Source: Hyphomicrobiales bacterium (lineage in GTDB: Bacteria > Pseudomonadota > Alphaproteobacteria > Rhizobiales > Rhizobiaceae). From it: DNA of 64,000 nucleotides. Position 1 is the first letter of the stretch; each line of letters starts with the position of its first letter. The stretch covers positions 62,001 to 126,000 of the forward strand of contig UCEU01000007.1 in assembly GCA_900471485.1 (NCBI GenBank), written 5' to 3'. Of this stretch, positions 28,780 through 38,258 are shown one piece after another. The position numbers and the translations under genes were made by a program. The notes below the pieces were generated by a model. That model had not been told where the DNA came from and ran no database searches. It saw only the letters and a list, made by a program, of their open reading frames with translations.

Positions 28780-28947
28780 TTACTTGATCTTGGTTTCCTT
28801 GAACTCGACGTGCTTGCGCGCGATCGGGTCATACTTGGTCTTCGTCATCTTGTCCGTCATCGTACGGCTGTTCTTCGTCGTGACGTAGAAAGAACCTGTG
28901 TCGGCTGTCGACAGCAGCTTGATCTTGATTGTTGTAGCCTTGGCCAT
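28780..28947 (-). CDS. rpmG: 50S ribosomal protein L33
   Basis: This 55-residue protein of the large ribosomal subunit near the E site reads [18 protein letters not shown]..., then [11 protein letters not shown] and [17 protein letters not shown]. It matches the alphaproteobacterial L33 without zinc-binding cysteines (the C-minus type). The ATG at 28947 follows AGGCAGGA. It is a stand-alone gene with its own promoter and terminator. Confidence 0.95.
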   Translation of the reverse strand: MAKATTIKIKLLSTADTGSFYVTTKNSRTMTDKMTKTKYDPIARKHVEFKETKIK

Positions 28948-29016
28948 GGTCGTCCTGCCTTTAATAAAATGAAAGCCGTTGGAATCCGTCTAGGCGCCTC
29001 GGCTAATTCTGGCGCG

Positions 29017-29045
29017 AAACTACGAATCTAGCTCGAAAAGTCAAG
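29017..29045 (-). promoter_or_regulatory. Promoter of rpmG
   Basis: On the minus strand CTTGAC (-35, at 29040-29045) is followed after 17 bases by TAGTTT (-10, at 29017-29022). This matches the rhizobial housekeeping pattern CTTGAC-N17-CTATAT well. The -35 box overlaps the stop codon of the MFS gene. The leader would be ~60 bases. Confidence 0.6.
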
Positions 29046-30225
29046 CCCGCTTTCGAATGAAAAGAAGTCTCACGGCCGAAAGCAGGGCATAAATGCCGAA
29101 GAACGCGGCAATCGCCCAGGCAAAACCATTGTTGCCGGCCACATCGATGGCGGCGCCGATGACCTGCGGACCGGCAACAGTGCCGACGGCGTAACAGAAG
29201 ACGAAGGCCGCATTCGCCGCTGCAAGGTCCGAACCGGTCAGTCTCGAGCCCAGATGGCTGAGGCCGACCGTGTAAAGGCCGGCCACGCAGCCGCCCCAGA
29301 AAAGCAGCACGCCGGCCATCAGCACCCAGCTATGGACTAGGAACGGCAGCATCAGCGAGCCGATAAGGCCCATGAACGCCATGCCCGCCAGAAGCACGCG
29401 CTTGTCCTTTATGCGGTCCGACAGCAGCCCGACCGGGATCTGGAAGATCATGTTGCCGATACCCATCACCGTCAGCAGCAGCGCCGCCTGCGATTCGGAA
29501 AAGGAGGCGCGCACCGCGTAGATCGGAAACAGCGCAAGCCCACCCGCCTCGACGGCGCCGAAAATGAAGACGGCCGCCGTCGCGCTCGGCACGAGGAAGA
29601 CGTAGCGCATGAAATGCAGCTCCGGCTTCTCTTCCAGCACCGGGCTCTCGTTGCGGGCGATGAAGATGGGGATGGCCGCGATCAGGATCGCGCATGCGCC
29701 GACTGCAAACGGCAGGATGCCGTCGCTGCCGAGAATGGAAAACAGCAGTGGTCCCGCCGCGAATCCCAGCGACAGCACGGTCGCGTAAATCCCCAGCACG
29801 AAGCCGCGCTTGGATGGAGGAGATGCAGCGTTGATCCAGAATTCCGACAGGATGAACAGTGTCGTCGTCGCGCCGTGGAAGGCGAAGCGCAACGGAAACC
29901 ACATCCAGAAATCCATTGCGTAATAGAAGCCGATGGCGCTGAGCGCGGAGACCAGCACCGCCCACATCATCGTCGGCGCGACGCCGTAGGCATGCGCAAG
30001 CTTGGTGGTGATCGGCGCAGCCACCATGGCCGCGATGCCGGCCATCGCCGTATTGAGCCCGATCAGGGTCGATGGGATCCCGCGCTTCTCAAGGATGATG
30101 CTGAGGAGGGGAAGACCCAGGCCGATCGCGATCCCGACCGCCGAGATCGCCGAAACAGCTGCCACCAGTGAAGGCCAATGAATTTCTTCGACATCGCCCG
30201 GTGTGCCGTTTCGCGGCTGAGACAT
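29041..30225 (-). CDS. Major facilitator superfamily transporter
   Basis: This 394-residue inner-membrane protein has 12 predicted helices. A charged N-terminal tail (~20 residues) precedes the first helix. The motif-A-like loop between helices 2 and 3 is weak. A loop near the middle (GLLSDRIKDKRVLLAGM) is a typical second-half motif A (GxxxDRxxxKR), which firmly places it in the family. The fold resembles the YcaD/CynX-type MFS group; the substrate cannot be told. AAGGATTG precedes the ATG. It is co-directional with DUF983 and rnr but separated by ~260 bp, so it is probably independent. Confidence 0.88.
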   Translation of the reverse strand: MSQPRNGTPGDVEEIHWPSLVAAVSAISAVGIAIGLGLPLLSIILEKRGIPSTLIGLNTAMAGIAAMVAAPITTKLAHAYGVAPTMMWAVLVSALSAIGFYYAMDFWMWFPLRFAFHGATTTLFILSEFWINAASPPSKRGFVLGIYATVLSLGFAAGPLLFSILGSDGILPFAVGACAILIAAIPIFIARNESPVLEEKPELHFMRYVFLVPSATAAVFIFGAVEAGGLALFPIYAVRASFSESQAALLLTVMGIGNMIFQIPVGLLSDRIKDKRVLLAGMAFMGLIGSLMLPFLVHSWVLMAGVLLFWGGCVAGLYTVGLSHLGSRLTGSDLAAANAAFVFCYAVGTVAGPQVIGAAIDVAGNNGFAWAIAAFFGIYALLSAVRLLFIRKRA

Positions 30226-30405
30226 CTATCAATCCTTACAGAGCCAATGCGGAGAAACGCGCGCTGTCGAGCACATGGGAAGGCATGAGCGTGCCGAAGC
30301 CAAATGATGGAGTGTGCTTTACAAGATGAACGGCGCCGGCGGCAAGAACCTGAATGATCTCGGCTGTCTTCATTCGGCGATATGCTTACCGTGTACGAGA
30401 GACGA

Positions 30406-30422
30406 CGCCGCGTAGCGCGGCG
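30406..30422 (-). terminator. Compact GC hairpin after the DUF983 gene
   Basis: CGCCGCG (30406-30412) pairs with CGCGGCG (30416-30422) around TAG. It lies downstream of the minus-strand rnr-DUF983 genes, and a T-run is absent. The rest of the 30226-30483 interval shows nothing recognisable. Confidence 0.35.
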
Positions 30423-30483
30423 CCTGGGATGAGCGCCCCACTACACGTGAAATGTGTCGTGAAGGTGAATGGTCAAAAGCCGG

Positions 30484-30939
30484 TCAACGCCGACGACCGG
30501 GGATCTCGTATTCGTCATCGCTGTCGCCATGCCCGCCGAAGCCGTGCATCTTCAGAGCCCACTGCAGCCCGATGACGCCGCCCTTGATCGGCTGAAGGAT
30601 AAGAAGCGTCACAAGCAGCGTGATCGGCGTCCAGATCAGAAAGGTCAGCCACAGCGGGATCGGCCAGACCATGTCGGTCATCATGTAGCCCGCGATGACG
30701 ATATGGCCGACGATGACGACGGTCAGATAGGCCGGCAGGTCGTCGGCGCGGTGATGATACATCGCTTCGCCGCAGGCGGCGCAATTGTCTACCGGCTTCA
30801 GGAACGCCCGGAAAAGCTTGCCGCTTCCGCAATGCGGGCAGCGGTTGAGCATGCCGCGCTTGATGGAACGGCCCAGGGGACGTCCGCTCTCTTCGCTTCC
30901 ACCGTAGTGAACCGTCTGGTCGCTTGCGGGCATCGTCAT
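30484..30939 (-). CDS. DUF983 family zinc-finger membrane protein
   Basis: This 151-residue protein begins with a cytoplasmic zinc-ribbon-like domain, CPHCGSGKLFRAFLKPVDNCAACG (two CxxC pairs near residues 35 and 54). Two membrane helices follow (LPAYLTVVIVGHIVIAGYMM and IPLWLTFLIWTPITLLVTLL) and a charged tail. Its function is unknown. The start is taken at 30939 behind a GGAAAC box. It lies 31 bp after rnr, so they are probably co-transcribed. Confidence 0.85.
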   Translation of the reverse strand: MTMPASDQTVHYGGSEESGRPLGRSIKRGMLNRCPHCGSGKLFRAFLKPVDNCAACGEAMYHHRADDLPAYLTVVIVGHIVIAGYMMTDMVWPIPLWLTFLIWTPITLLVTLLILQPIKGGVIGLQWALKMHGFGGHGDSDDEYEIPGRRR

Positions 30940-30970
30940 GGTCGTTTCCTTTTCCGGCGTCCCTACACGC

Positions 30971-33343
30971 CTATCGCCGCCCTCTTGGCGGCCTTGTTCC
31001 GGCCTTCTTGCGCGCCGCGCTGGCATCGCGCCGGCCCGCCTTGTGGAACGAACGTACGGCGGTGGGCATCTTGCGCCCCTCGCTGATCATCTCGAAGCGC
31101 AGCGCGCCTGCCAGCGGGATCGCCTCGGCGAGCCTTACCGTGACACTGTCCCCCAGGCGATAGCCGAGACCGGTCTTTTCGCCAGACAGTGCCTGGTGCG
31201 CCTCATCATAGATGAAGTAGTCCATTCCCAGCGTAGATATAGGAATGAAGCCGTCCGCTCCATAGTCCGGCAGGGCGACAAATAGTCCCGATTTCGTCAC
31301 GCCTCCTATGCGCCCTTCGAATTCCTCGCCGACACGGCCGGCAAGATGGTGGGCGATCAGGCGGTCGACCGTCTCGCGTTCGGCAGCCATGGCGCGGCGC
31401 TCGAAGGTCGAGATCTCGGCGGCGATGTCGTCGAGCGAGGCTTCCTCGTCGGGCGTGATGCCGCCTTCGCCGAGGCCGAGCGAGCCGACCAGCGCGCGGT
31501 GCACGATGAGGTCGGCATAACGACGGATCGGCGAGGTGAAGTGCGCATACTTCATCAGGTTCAGGCCGAAGTGCCCGATATTCTCAGGGCTGTAGATCGC
31601 CTGGCTCTGGGAGCGCAGGACCATCTCGTTGACCATGGTCTGGTGCGGCGTATCCTTCGCCTTGTCGAGAATGACGTTGAAGTTGTTCGAGCGCATGTTG
31701 CCGCCTTTGGCGAGCGAAATGCCGAGCGTCGCCAAAAACTCGCGCAGCACTTCCTGCTTGGCGAGCGTCGGGCCGTCGTGGATGCGGTAGACGAGAACCT
31801 GCTTCTTCTTCTCGAGCGTCTCCGCGGCCGCGACATTGGCCTGGATCATCATCTCTTCGATCAGCTTGTGCGCGTCGAGACGCGGCGGCACCACGACGCG
31901 GTCCACGGTGCCGTCGGGCTTCAGCAGGATCTTGCGCTCCGGCATGTCGAGTTCCAGCGGCTGGCGCCGCTCGCGTCCGCGCGTCATCACCTTGTAGGCA
32001 TGCCAGAGCGGCTTCAGGATCGGTTCCAGCAGCGGCCCGGTCTTGTCATCGGGCTGGCCGTCGATCGCCGCCTGCGCCTGCTGGTAGGAGAGCTTGGCAG
32101 CGCTGCGCATCATGATTCGGTGGAAGGTATGGCCGATCTTGCGGCCTTCTTTCGAAAACGTCATGCGCACGGCAAGAGCAGGGCGCTCCACGCCTTCGCG
32201 CAGCGAACAGAGGTCATTTGAAATCCGCTCCGGCAGCATCGGCACGACACGGTCGGGGAAGTAGACCGAATTGCCGCGCTTCAGCGCTTCGCGGTCGAGC
32301 GGCGAGTTGGGGCGGACATAATAGGAAACGTCGGCGATCGCGACCGTGACGATCACGCCATCGACGTTGTCGGGCGAGGGGTCCATCTCCGCATAGACGG
32401 CGTCGTCATGGTCCTTGGCGTCGGGCGGATCGATGGTGACCAGCGGCACGTCGCGCCAATCCTCGCGATGCGACATGGTCGCGGGCTTGGCGTCATCCGC
32501 TTCCGCGACGACGGCGGGCGGGAAGGCGTTCGGAATGCCGTGCGCATGGATGGCGATCATCGAGATCGCCTTCTCCGAGCCGACCGATCCGACGATCGAC
32601 AACACCTTGGCCCGGGCAAGCCCGAACCGGCCGAGCCGCGCGACCTCGACTTCGACGAGATCGCCATCCTTGGCGCCGCCGGTGTAGTCGGGGTCGATCA
32701 CCATTTCCTCGCCGCGCCGTTCGATCGGCAGCAGGCGTCCGGCACCACCCGGCGCTTCCTTGAACACGCCCATGCTGGCCGTGCGGCGCTTGTCGAGAAC
32801 CTTGATGATACGGGCGCTGTAGGCCGGGCCGCCGCGATCGGCGGCCGGGAAGATCTTCGCAAGAACGCGGTCGCCCATGCCGGCGACAGGCGCCTTGCCC
32901 TTGCCGTTGCGGCCGGCGGGAGAGCTCGACTGCCGGATCGCCACGGCGGGCGCCACGCCCTGTTCGTCGGGCCATTCGGCCGGGCGGCCGATCAGCTCGC
33001 CGTCCTTGTCGCGGGTGGTGATATCGAGGACCGTGACCGGCGGCAGAGCGCCCGGACGGATCAGCGATTTCCGCGTCTTCTGCAGCATGCCTTCCTGCTC
33101 GAGTTCCTGCAGCAGGCGCTTGAGATCGACACGGCTGTCGCCCTTCAGACCGAAGGCCCGGGCGAGCTCGCGCTTGGACGCCTTCTGCGGATGATCCGCG
33201 ATGAAGCGCAGGATAACTTCGCGAGAGGGCAGGGTTCCATGCTGAATGTTGAGCGGCTCGACGGCAGGCGATTTGCTTGCGTTTCCAGCCTTGTGAGGAC
33301 GCTTGCCCTTGCCCTTGGAGTTCTCGCGCGGAATTCTGCTCAC
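30971..33343 (-). CDS. rnr: Ribonuclease R
   Basis: This 790-residue 3'-5' exoribonuclease of the RNB family degrades structured RNA. A winged-helix N-terminus (~45-110) is followed by cold-shock-like domains. The RNB catalytic domain holds the aspartates in TIDPPDAKDHDDAVYAEMD near residue 315. A C-terminal S1 domain (EFEGRIGGVTKSGLFVALPD, near 690) precedes a basic tail ending RPPRGRR. The GTG start overlaps the topA stop by 4 bases (GTGA), implying coupled translation. Confidence 0.96.
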   Translation of the reverse strand: MSRIPRENSKGKGKRPHKAGNASKSPAVEPLNIQHGTLPSREVILRFIADHPQKASKRELARAFGLKGDSRVDLKRLLQELEQEGMLQKTRKSLIRPGALPPVTVLDITTRDKDGELIGRPAEWPDEQGVAPAVAIRQSSSPAGRNGKGKAPVAGMGDRVLAKIFPAADRGGPAYSARIIKVLDKRRTASMGVFKEAPGGAGRLLPIERRGEEMVIDPDYTGGAKDGDLVEVEVARLGRFGLARAKVLSIVGSVGSEKAISMIAIHAHGIPNAFPPAVVAEADDAKPATMSHREDWRDVPLVTIDPPDAKDHDDAVYAEMDPSPDNVDGVIVTVAIADVSYYVRPNSPLDREALKRGNSVYFPDRVVPMLPERISNDLCSLREGVERPALAVRMTFSKEGRKIGHTFHRIMMRSAAKLSYQQAQAAIDGQPDDKTGPLLEPILKPLWHAYKVMTRGRERRQPLELDMPERKILLKPDGTVDRVVVPPRLDAHKLIEEMMIQANVAAAETLEKKKQVLVYRIHDGPTLAKQEVLREFLATLGISLAKGGNMRSNNFNVILDKAKDTPHQTMVNEMVLRSQSQAIYSPENIGHFGLNLMKYAHFTSPIRRYADLIVHRALVGSLGLGEGGITPDEEASLDDIAAEISTFERRAMAAERETVDRLIAHHLAGRVGEEFEGRIGGVTKSGLFVALPDYGADGFIPISTLGMDYFIYDEAHQALSGEKTGLGYRLGDSVTVRLAEAIPLAGALRFEMISEGRKMPTAVRSFHKAGRRDASAARKKAGTRPPRGRR

Positions 33344-36009
33344 TCTTCGCTCTTTTTCTTCTTGGCCGGTGCCTTGGCTTTCGCCTTCGGCTTGGCCGCC
33401 GCCTTGGCGGGCTTTGCATCGTCGGCTGCCGCGGCCTTGGTCTTGGCCTTCGGCTTTGCCTTGCTCTTGGCCGCCGGCGCCTTGCCTGCCTTGGCCGTGA
33501 TCAGCGCAACCGCTTCCTCGACCGTCAGTGCCTGCGGATCGGTGCCCTTGGGCAGTGTCGCATTGACCTTGCCCCAGTTGACATAGGGGCCGTACTTTCC
33601 GTCGCGCACGGTGATCGCGCCGCCGCCATCGGGATGCTCGCCGAGCTCCTTCAGCGCCGCCGCCGCCGTGCGGCCGCGTCCGCCGGGACCCTTCGCGGCC
33701 TTCTCGGCAATCACGGTCACGGCGCGGTTGAGGCCAATGCTGAAGACGTCCTCGACGGTCTCAAGATTGGCGTAGCCACCATCATGCAGCAGGAACGGTC
33801 CATAACGGCCGATGCCGGCCGAGATCATCTTGCCGGATTCCGGATGCTTGCCGATATCGCGCGGCAGCGAAATCAACGCCATCGCCTTCTCGTAGTCGAT
33901 ATCCTCTGGCTTCCAGCCTTTCGGCAACGACGAGCGCTTGGCCTCCTTGCCGTCGCCACGCTGGACGTAAGGCCCGAAACGGCCGGAGCGCAGTGTCAGT
34001 TCCTCGCCGGTCACAGGATCGGTGCCAAGCGCCTTCGGCTCGTTCAGCGCAGCACCCTCAGCCTCCGCGCCGCCTTCGGAAGAAAGCTGGCGCGTGTAGT
34101 TGCACTCGGGGTAGTTCGAGCAGCCGACGAAGGCGCCGTACTTACCGAGCTTCAGCGACAGGTTGCCCGTGCCGCAAACCTGGCAGATGCGCGGATCGCT
34201 GCCGTCCTCGCGCTTCGGAAACACCAGCGGAGCCAAGGATTCATTCAGCGAATCCAGCACGTTGGTAACGCGCAGCTCCTTGGTGTCCTCGATCTGCGCG
34301 AAGAAGTCCTGCCAGAAATCGCGCAGAACCTGCTTCCAGTTCAACTCGCCGGCGGAAATCCGGTCGAGCTTCTCTTCGAGATCGGCGGTGAAATCGTATT
34401 CGACATACTTGGTGAAGAAGCTTTCCAGGAAAGCCGTCACCAGTCGTCCCTTGGAATGCGGGATGAGCTTGCGCTTGTCGATGATCACGTATTCGCGGTC
34501 GCGCAGCGTCGCCAGCGTCGCGGCATAGGTGGAGGGGCGGCCGATGCCGAGTTCTTCCATCTTCTTGATCAGCGACGCTTCCGAATAACGCGGCGGCGGT
34601 TCGGTGAAGTGCTGGCTCGAATTGATCTTCTGCTTGGCGAGGTTCTCGCGTGCATTGATCTCCGGCAGGCGGCCATCCTCATCGCCGTCGTCGCTCTGCT
34701 CGCCATCTTCCTTCTGGTCCGTATAGGCGGCAATGAAGCCGTCGAAGCGGATGACGGAGCCGATGGCGCGCAGACCGGCCTTTTCGCCGTTGTTGTCGGC
34801 GGTGATTTCGGCGGTCGTGCGCTCGATCTCGGCAGACGCCATCTGGCTCGCGATGCCGCGCTTCCAGATCAGGTCGTAAAGCTTGAGCTGGTCGGCATCG
34901 AGAAACTGGCGAACCTTGTCCGGCGAGCGGTTGAAGTCGGTCGGACGGATGGCTTCGTGCGCTTCCTGGGCGTTCTTCGCCTTGGTCGAATAGAGGCGGG
35001 CCTTCTCCGGCAGGTAGCGCTGGCCGAACTGGTCGACGATGGCGCCGCGCGCCGCATCGATCGCCTCGGGCGCCATCTGCACGCCGTCGGTACGCATATA
35101 GGTGATCAGACCGACCGTCTCGCCGCCGATGTCGAAGCCTTCATAGAGCTTCTGCGCCACCTGCATGGTGCGCGATGCCGAGAATCCGAGCTTGGAGGAG
35201 GCGGCCTGCTGCAGCGTGGAGGTTGTGAAGGGTGGTCCCGGGTTGCGCTTGACCGGCTTTGCCTCGACGGTGTCGACGACATAGGAGGCGCCTTCGAGCA
35301 GAGCCTTAAGCTTGCCGGCCTCGTCGCCGTTGCCGATCGCGCGCGGCTGCAACCGCTTGCCATTCGCCGCAACCAGCTTGGCTTCGAACTCGTCACCGCG
35401 CGGTGTCTTCAGCAGCGCCGAGATGTTCCAGTATTCCTCGGAGACGAATCGCTCGATCTCGGATTCACGGTCGCAGACGAGGCGAAGCGCCACCGACTGG
35501 ACACGACCTGCCGATCGAGCGCCGGGCAGCTTGCGCCACAGCACCGGAGACAGGTTGAAGCCGACGAGATAGTCGAGCGCGCGGCGCGCCAGGTAGGCGT
35601 CGACCAGCGGCACGTCGATATCGCGCGGCTCGGCCATCGCGTCGAGCACGGCCTTCTTGGTGATGGCGTTGAAGACGACGCGCTTGACGGTCTTGCCGCC
35701 GAGCACGCGCTTCTTGTTGAGCATGTCGAGCACATGCCAGGAAATCGCTTCACCTTCGCGATCAGGGTCGGTTGCGAGAAACAGGCCGTCGGAGGACTTC
35801 ACCGCGTCGGCGATGTCCTTCATGCGCTTGGCCGATGCGCCATCGACCTCCCATAGCATCTCGAAGTCCTGATCGGGGAGAACCGAGCCGTCCTTGGCTG
35901 GCAAATCGCGCACATGGCCGAAGGAGGCGAGCACCTTGTATCCGGAGCCCAGATACTTGTTGATCGTCTTTGCCTTGGCAGGCGATTCTACCACTACAAC
36001 ATTCATCAT
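33340..36009 (-). CDS. topA: DNA topoisomerase I
   Basis: This 889-residue type IA topoisomerase relaxes negative supercoils. The TOPRIM domain begins VVVVESPAKAKTINKYLG and carries acidic residues in ATDPDREGEAISWH. The catalytic tyrosine is in VGLITYMRTDGVQ near residue 305. Zinc-finger motifs follow (CQVCGTGNLSLKLGKYGAF... with C-x2-C pairs near 605), then several topoisomerase C-terminal repeats. A Lys/Ala-rich tail (KAKAPAKKKKSEE) ends the protein, as is typical of rhizobial TopA. Two adjacent ATGs exist (36009, 36006). It precedes rnr with a 4-base overlap. Confidence 0.96.
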   Translation of the reverse strand: MMNVVVVESPAKAKTINKYLGSGYKVLASFGHVRDLPAKDGSVLPDQDFEMLWEVDGASAKRMKDIADAVKSSDGLFLATDPDREGEAISWHVLDMLNKKRVLGGKTVKRVVFNAITKKAVLDAMAEPRDIDVPLVDAYLARRALDYLVGFNLSPVLWRKLPGARSAGRVQSVALRLVCDRESEIERFVSEEYWNISALLKTPRGDEFEAKLVAANGKRLQPRAIGNGDEAGKLKALLEGASYVVDTVEAKPVKRNPGPPFTTSTLQQAASSKLGFSASRTMQVAQKLYEGFDIGGETVGLITYMRTDGVQMAPEAIDAARGAIVDQFGQRYLPEKARLYSTKAKNAQEAHEAIRPTDFNRSPDKVRQFLDADQLKLYDLIWKRGIASQMASAEIERTTAEITADNNGEKAGLRAIGSVIRFDGFIAAYTDQKEDGEQSDDGDEDGRLPEINARENLAKQKINSSQHFTEPPPRYSEASLIKKMEELGIGRPSTYAATLATLRDREYVIIDKRKLIPHSKGRLVTAFLESFFTKYVEYDFTADLEEKLDRISAGELNWKQVLRDFWQDFFAQIEDTKELRVTNVLDSLNESLAPLVFPKREDGSDPRICQVCGTGNLSLKLGKYGAFVGCSNYPECNYTRQLSSEGGAEAEGAALNEPKALGTDPVTGEELTLRSGRFGPYVQRGDGKEAKRSSLPKGWKPEDIDYEKAMALISLPRDIGKHPESGKMISAGIGRYGPFLLHDGGYANLETVEDVFSIGLNRAVTVIAEKAAKGPGGRGRTAAAALKELGEHPDGGGAITVRDGKYGPYVNWGKVNATLPKGTDPQALTVEEAVALITAKAGKAPAAKSKAKPKAKTKAAAADDAKPAKAAAKPKAKAKAPAKKKKSEE

Positions 36010-36264
36010 GATTCTCTAAAAAGGGTGTCGGGCCGGCTGATAGGCATACAGAATCCCTGCCATGACATGGTCGCCGGTTCTCCGACATGGACAGGTAAAT
36101 CGTTTCGGTCAAGTGGTTTGCATGTATTTTTGCCGATTACAACGCGCTGCAACCAAGGCGAGATATGCAGCATATTGCAATTAAAGATAAATGCGGTATC
36201 GTTTTCTGAGTGTGGTTTTGGCGGTGCCTTAAGGCAGCTCCTCTCTTTCGTCCGAGACTAATTC

Positions 36265-36444
36265 ATGGTGGGCAAGTTCGCAAAGAAAGATAACGGGCGG
36301 TCCAACTCGCGCGACAATATTGCCTTCGTCAAGCAGATGCTGGCGGAGTTGCGTCAGGTAGCGGAAAAGGAACAGGCCGATATGCTCTGCTATCTTATCG
36401 AGATGGCCTATGTCGAAGCCGGTGATCTGCACGCCCGTATGTAG
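36265..36444 (+). CDS. Small conserved-looking helical protein (59 residues)
   Basis: The frame runs from MVGKFAKKDNGRSNSRDN to YVEAGDLHARM. The N-terminal third is basic; the rest is an amphipathic helix with LAELRQVAEKEQADMLCYLIEMAYVEA. It has no signal peptide. It is convergent with dprA, ending 4 bp from it. Codon use is like the neighbours. No good ribosome-binding site is visible, only GAGACT. Its helical pattern resembles small uncharacterised rhizobial proteins; no function can be assigned. Confidence 0.6.
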   Translation: MVGKFAKKDNGRSNSRDNIAFVKQMLAELRQVAEKEQADMLCYLIEMAYVEAGDLHARM

Positions 36445-36448
36445 TTAC

Positions 36449-37594
36449 TCAAATGTCCATCGCAAGTGAGACGAGCCCGCCGGGATGCCGGTGCAGCCGC
36501 CCGGCGATATCCAGTTCCAGCAGCACGAGATAGACCGACGATGCCGGCAGGCCGGTGTGGCGAATGATATCGTCGATCTCGACAGGTGTCGGACCGAGCG
36601 CGTCGGTTATGCGCGAGCGGTCGCTTTCATCCGGCGGCATCATCGATACGCCGCCGCGATCGGGCTCCTCGGCAACCGGTGCCGAAAAGAGGTCGAGTTG
36701 CGAGATCGGCGCCAGTGCTTCGATGATGTCGTCGGGCGCCGTAACGATCATCGCTCCATCCTTCAGCAGGCCGTTCGTGCCGTGGCAGCGCGGGTCGAGC
36801 GGCGAGCCCGGCACGGCGAACACCAGTCGTCCGAATTCGCCCGCGAGTCGCGCGGTGATCAGCGAACCCGAACGCGTCGCCGCCTCGACCACGACGACAC
36901 CGAGCGAAATGCCGGCGATCAGCCGGTTGCGTCTTGGAAAATCCCGCGCCCTTGGCTCCCAGCCGAACGGCATTTCGCTGACAGCCAGCCCGTTGCCGTC
37001 CCATATCTCCTCCAGTAGGCCGGCATTCTCGGGCGGGTAGGGCTGGTCCAGCCCGCCGGCGATGGCAGCGATCGTTCCGGTCTCCAGGCTGGCGCGATGC
37101 GCGGCCGTGTCGATGCCGCGCGCCAGCCCGGAAATGATGGTGTAGCCGGCACGGCCGCAGTCGCGGGCGACCATGGCGGCAAACTTCGCGCCTGATATCG
37201 AGGCGTTGCGGGAGCCGACGATGCCGACCGAGGGCTGAGCGGCGGCCGCGAGGTTCCCTTTCACCGCCAGCAAGGGCGGGGCGCCGTCGATCTGTCTTAA
37301 TGTCTGTGGGTATTCAGGTTCGCCGATGCCGACGAACCGCGCACCGAAACGGTGGGCGACTTCCAGCTCCCGCTGTACCTCGGCTTCCGTCGCGATGCGG
37401 ATCGATCTGGTGCCGCCGCCGCGTGCGGAGAGTTCGGGAAGGGCGGCGAGCGCGGTTTCCGCGGAGCCGAAGTGGTTGATGAGGTCGCGAAAGGTGGCGG
37501 GCCCGACATTGTCGGATCGGATCAGCCGCAGCCACGCCAGCCGTTGCCGGTCCGTCAGCGCAATTCCCTTTGGCCTTGCGCTGCGTGCGTCCAT
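36449..37594 (-). CDS. dprA: DNA-processing protein DprA
   Basis: This 381-residue protein binds incoming single-stranded DNA and loads RecA during transformation-type uptake. Residues ~70-290 form the Rossmann-like DprA domain with VGIVGSRNASISGAKFA, ISGLARGIDTAAHRASLE, IAGGLDQPYPPENAGL and VVVVEATRSGSLITAR. An N-terminal SAM-like segment and a C-terminal winged-helix (DML1-like, ~320-381) complete the normal architecture. It lies 5 bp after plsY in a minus-strand run. Confidence 0.94.
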   Translation of the reverse strand: MDARSARPKGIALTDRQRLAWLRLIRSDNVGPATFRDLINHFGSAETALAALPELSARGGGTRSIRIATEAEVQRELEVAHRFGARFVGIGEPEYPQTLRQIDGAPPLLAVKGNLAAAAQPSVGIVGSRNASISGAKFAAMVARDCGRAGYTIISGLARGIDTAAHRASLETGTIAAIAGGLDQPYPPENAGLLEEIWDGNGLAVSEMPFGWEPRARDFPRRNRLIAGISLGVVVVEAATRSGSLITARLAGEFGRLVFAVPGSPLDPRCHGTNGLLKDGAMIVTAPDDIIEALAPISQLDLFSAPVAEEPDRGGVSMMPPDESDRSRITDALGPTPVEIDDIIRHTGLPASSVYLVLLELDIAGRLHRHPGGLVSLAMDI

Positions 37595-37599
37595 CTATC

Positions 37600-38220
37600 C
37601 TATCCCTTTGCCCCGATCTTGCTTTCCGTGCCGCTCAGCAGGCGGCTGATATTGGCCCTGTGCTTCCAGTAGGAGATCACGGTCATGATCGCCATCACGG
37701 CTGCAACCTTCTCTGCACCCAGTATCCACAATGCAACCGGAATGACAAGCATCGCTACCAGCGCGGAAAGCGAAGAATAGCGGGTCACTAAGGCAACCCC
37801 GAGCCAGACCGCCGCGAAGGCGAGAACCATCAACGGCGCGACGCCGAGCAGCGTGCCGATATAGGTGGCGACGCCCTTGCCGCCCTTGAACCCGATCCAG
37901 ACTGGGAAGAGGTGGCCGATGAAGGCGAAGAAGCCGGCGATGACCGCGGCTTCCGGGCCGAAGAAGTAGGAGACGATCCACGCCGCCGCCGATGCCTTCA
38001 GCGCATCGAGAAGCAGCGTCGCCGCCGCCAGCTTCTTGTTGCCGGTTCGAAGAACGTTCGTCGCGCCGATATTGCCCGAGCCGATGCTGCGCACGTCGCC
38101 GAGACCTGCAGCGCGCGTCAGGATAAGCCCGAACGGAATGGATCCCAGCAGGTAGCCGATGGCGGCGGCCGCCAGCGCGATTTGCCAGGTGATCTGCCAC
38201 GTCATGAGATCAGCGCCCAT
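37600..38220 (-). CDS. plsY: Acyl-phosphate:glycerol-3-phosphate acyltransferase
   Basis: PlsY (206 residues) is an integral inner-membrane enzyme. It makes lysophosphatidic acid from acyl-phosphate in the first step of phospholipid synthesis. Motifs are [34 protein letters not shown] (motif 1, residues ~22-55), [21 protein letters not shown] (motif 2, ~100-120) and a C-terminal helix pair. Five or so hydrophobic segments are visible. It is downstream of pyrC and upstream of dprA on the same strand. Confidence 0.96.
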   Translation of the reverse strand: MGADLMTWQITWQIALAAAAIGYLLGSIPFGLILTRAAGLGDVRSIGSGNIGATNVLRTGNKKLAAATLLLDALKASAAAWIVSYFFGPEAAVIAGFFAFIGHLFPVWIGFKGGKGVATYIGTLLGVAPLMVLAFAAVWLGVALVTRYSSLSALVAMLVIPVALWILGAEKVAAVMAIMTVISYWKHRANISRLLSGTESKIGAKG

Positions 38221-38258
38221 GTTCCCCCACTTGTCTTCTTATAATGTATGCACGCAGT

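Noticed and set aside
33277..35856. An 859-codon plus-strand open frame opposite topA
   Set aside because: It is a shadow of the topA coding strand, with low-complexity Arg/Leu/Ala composition and no family signature.
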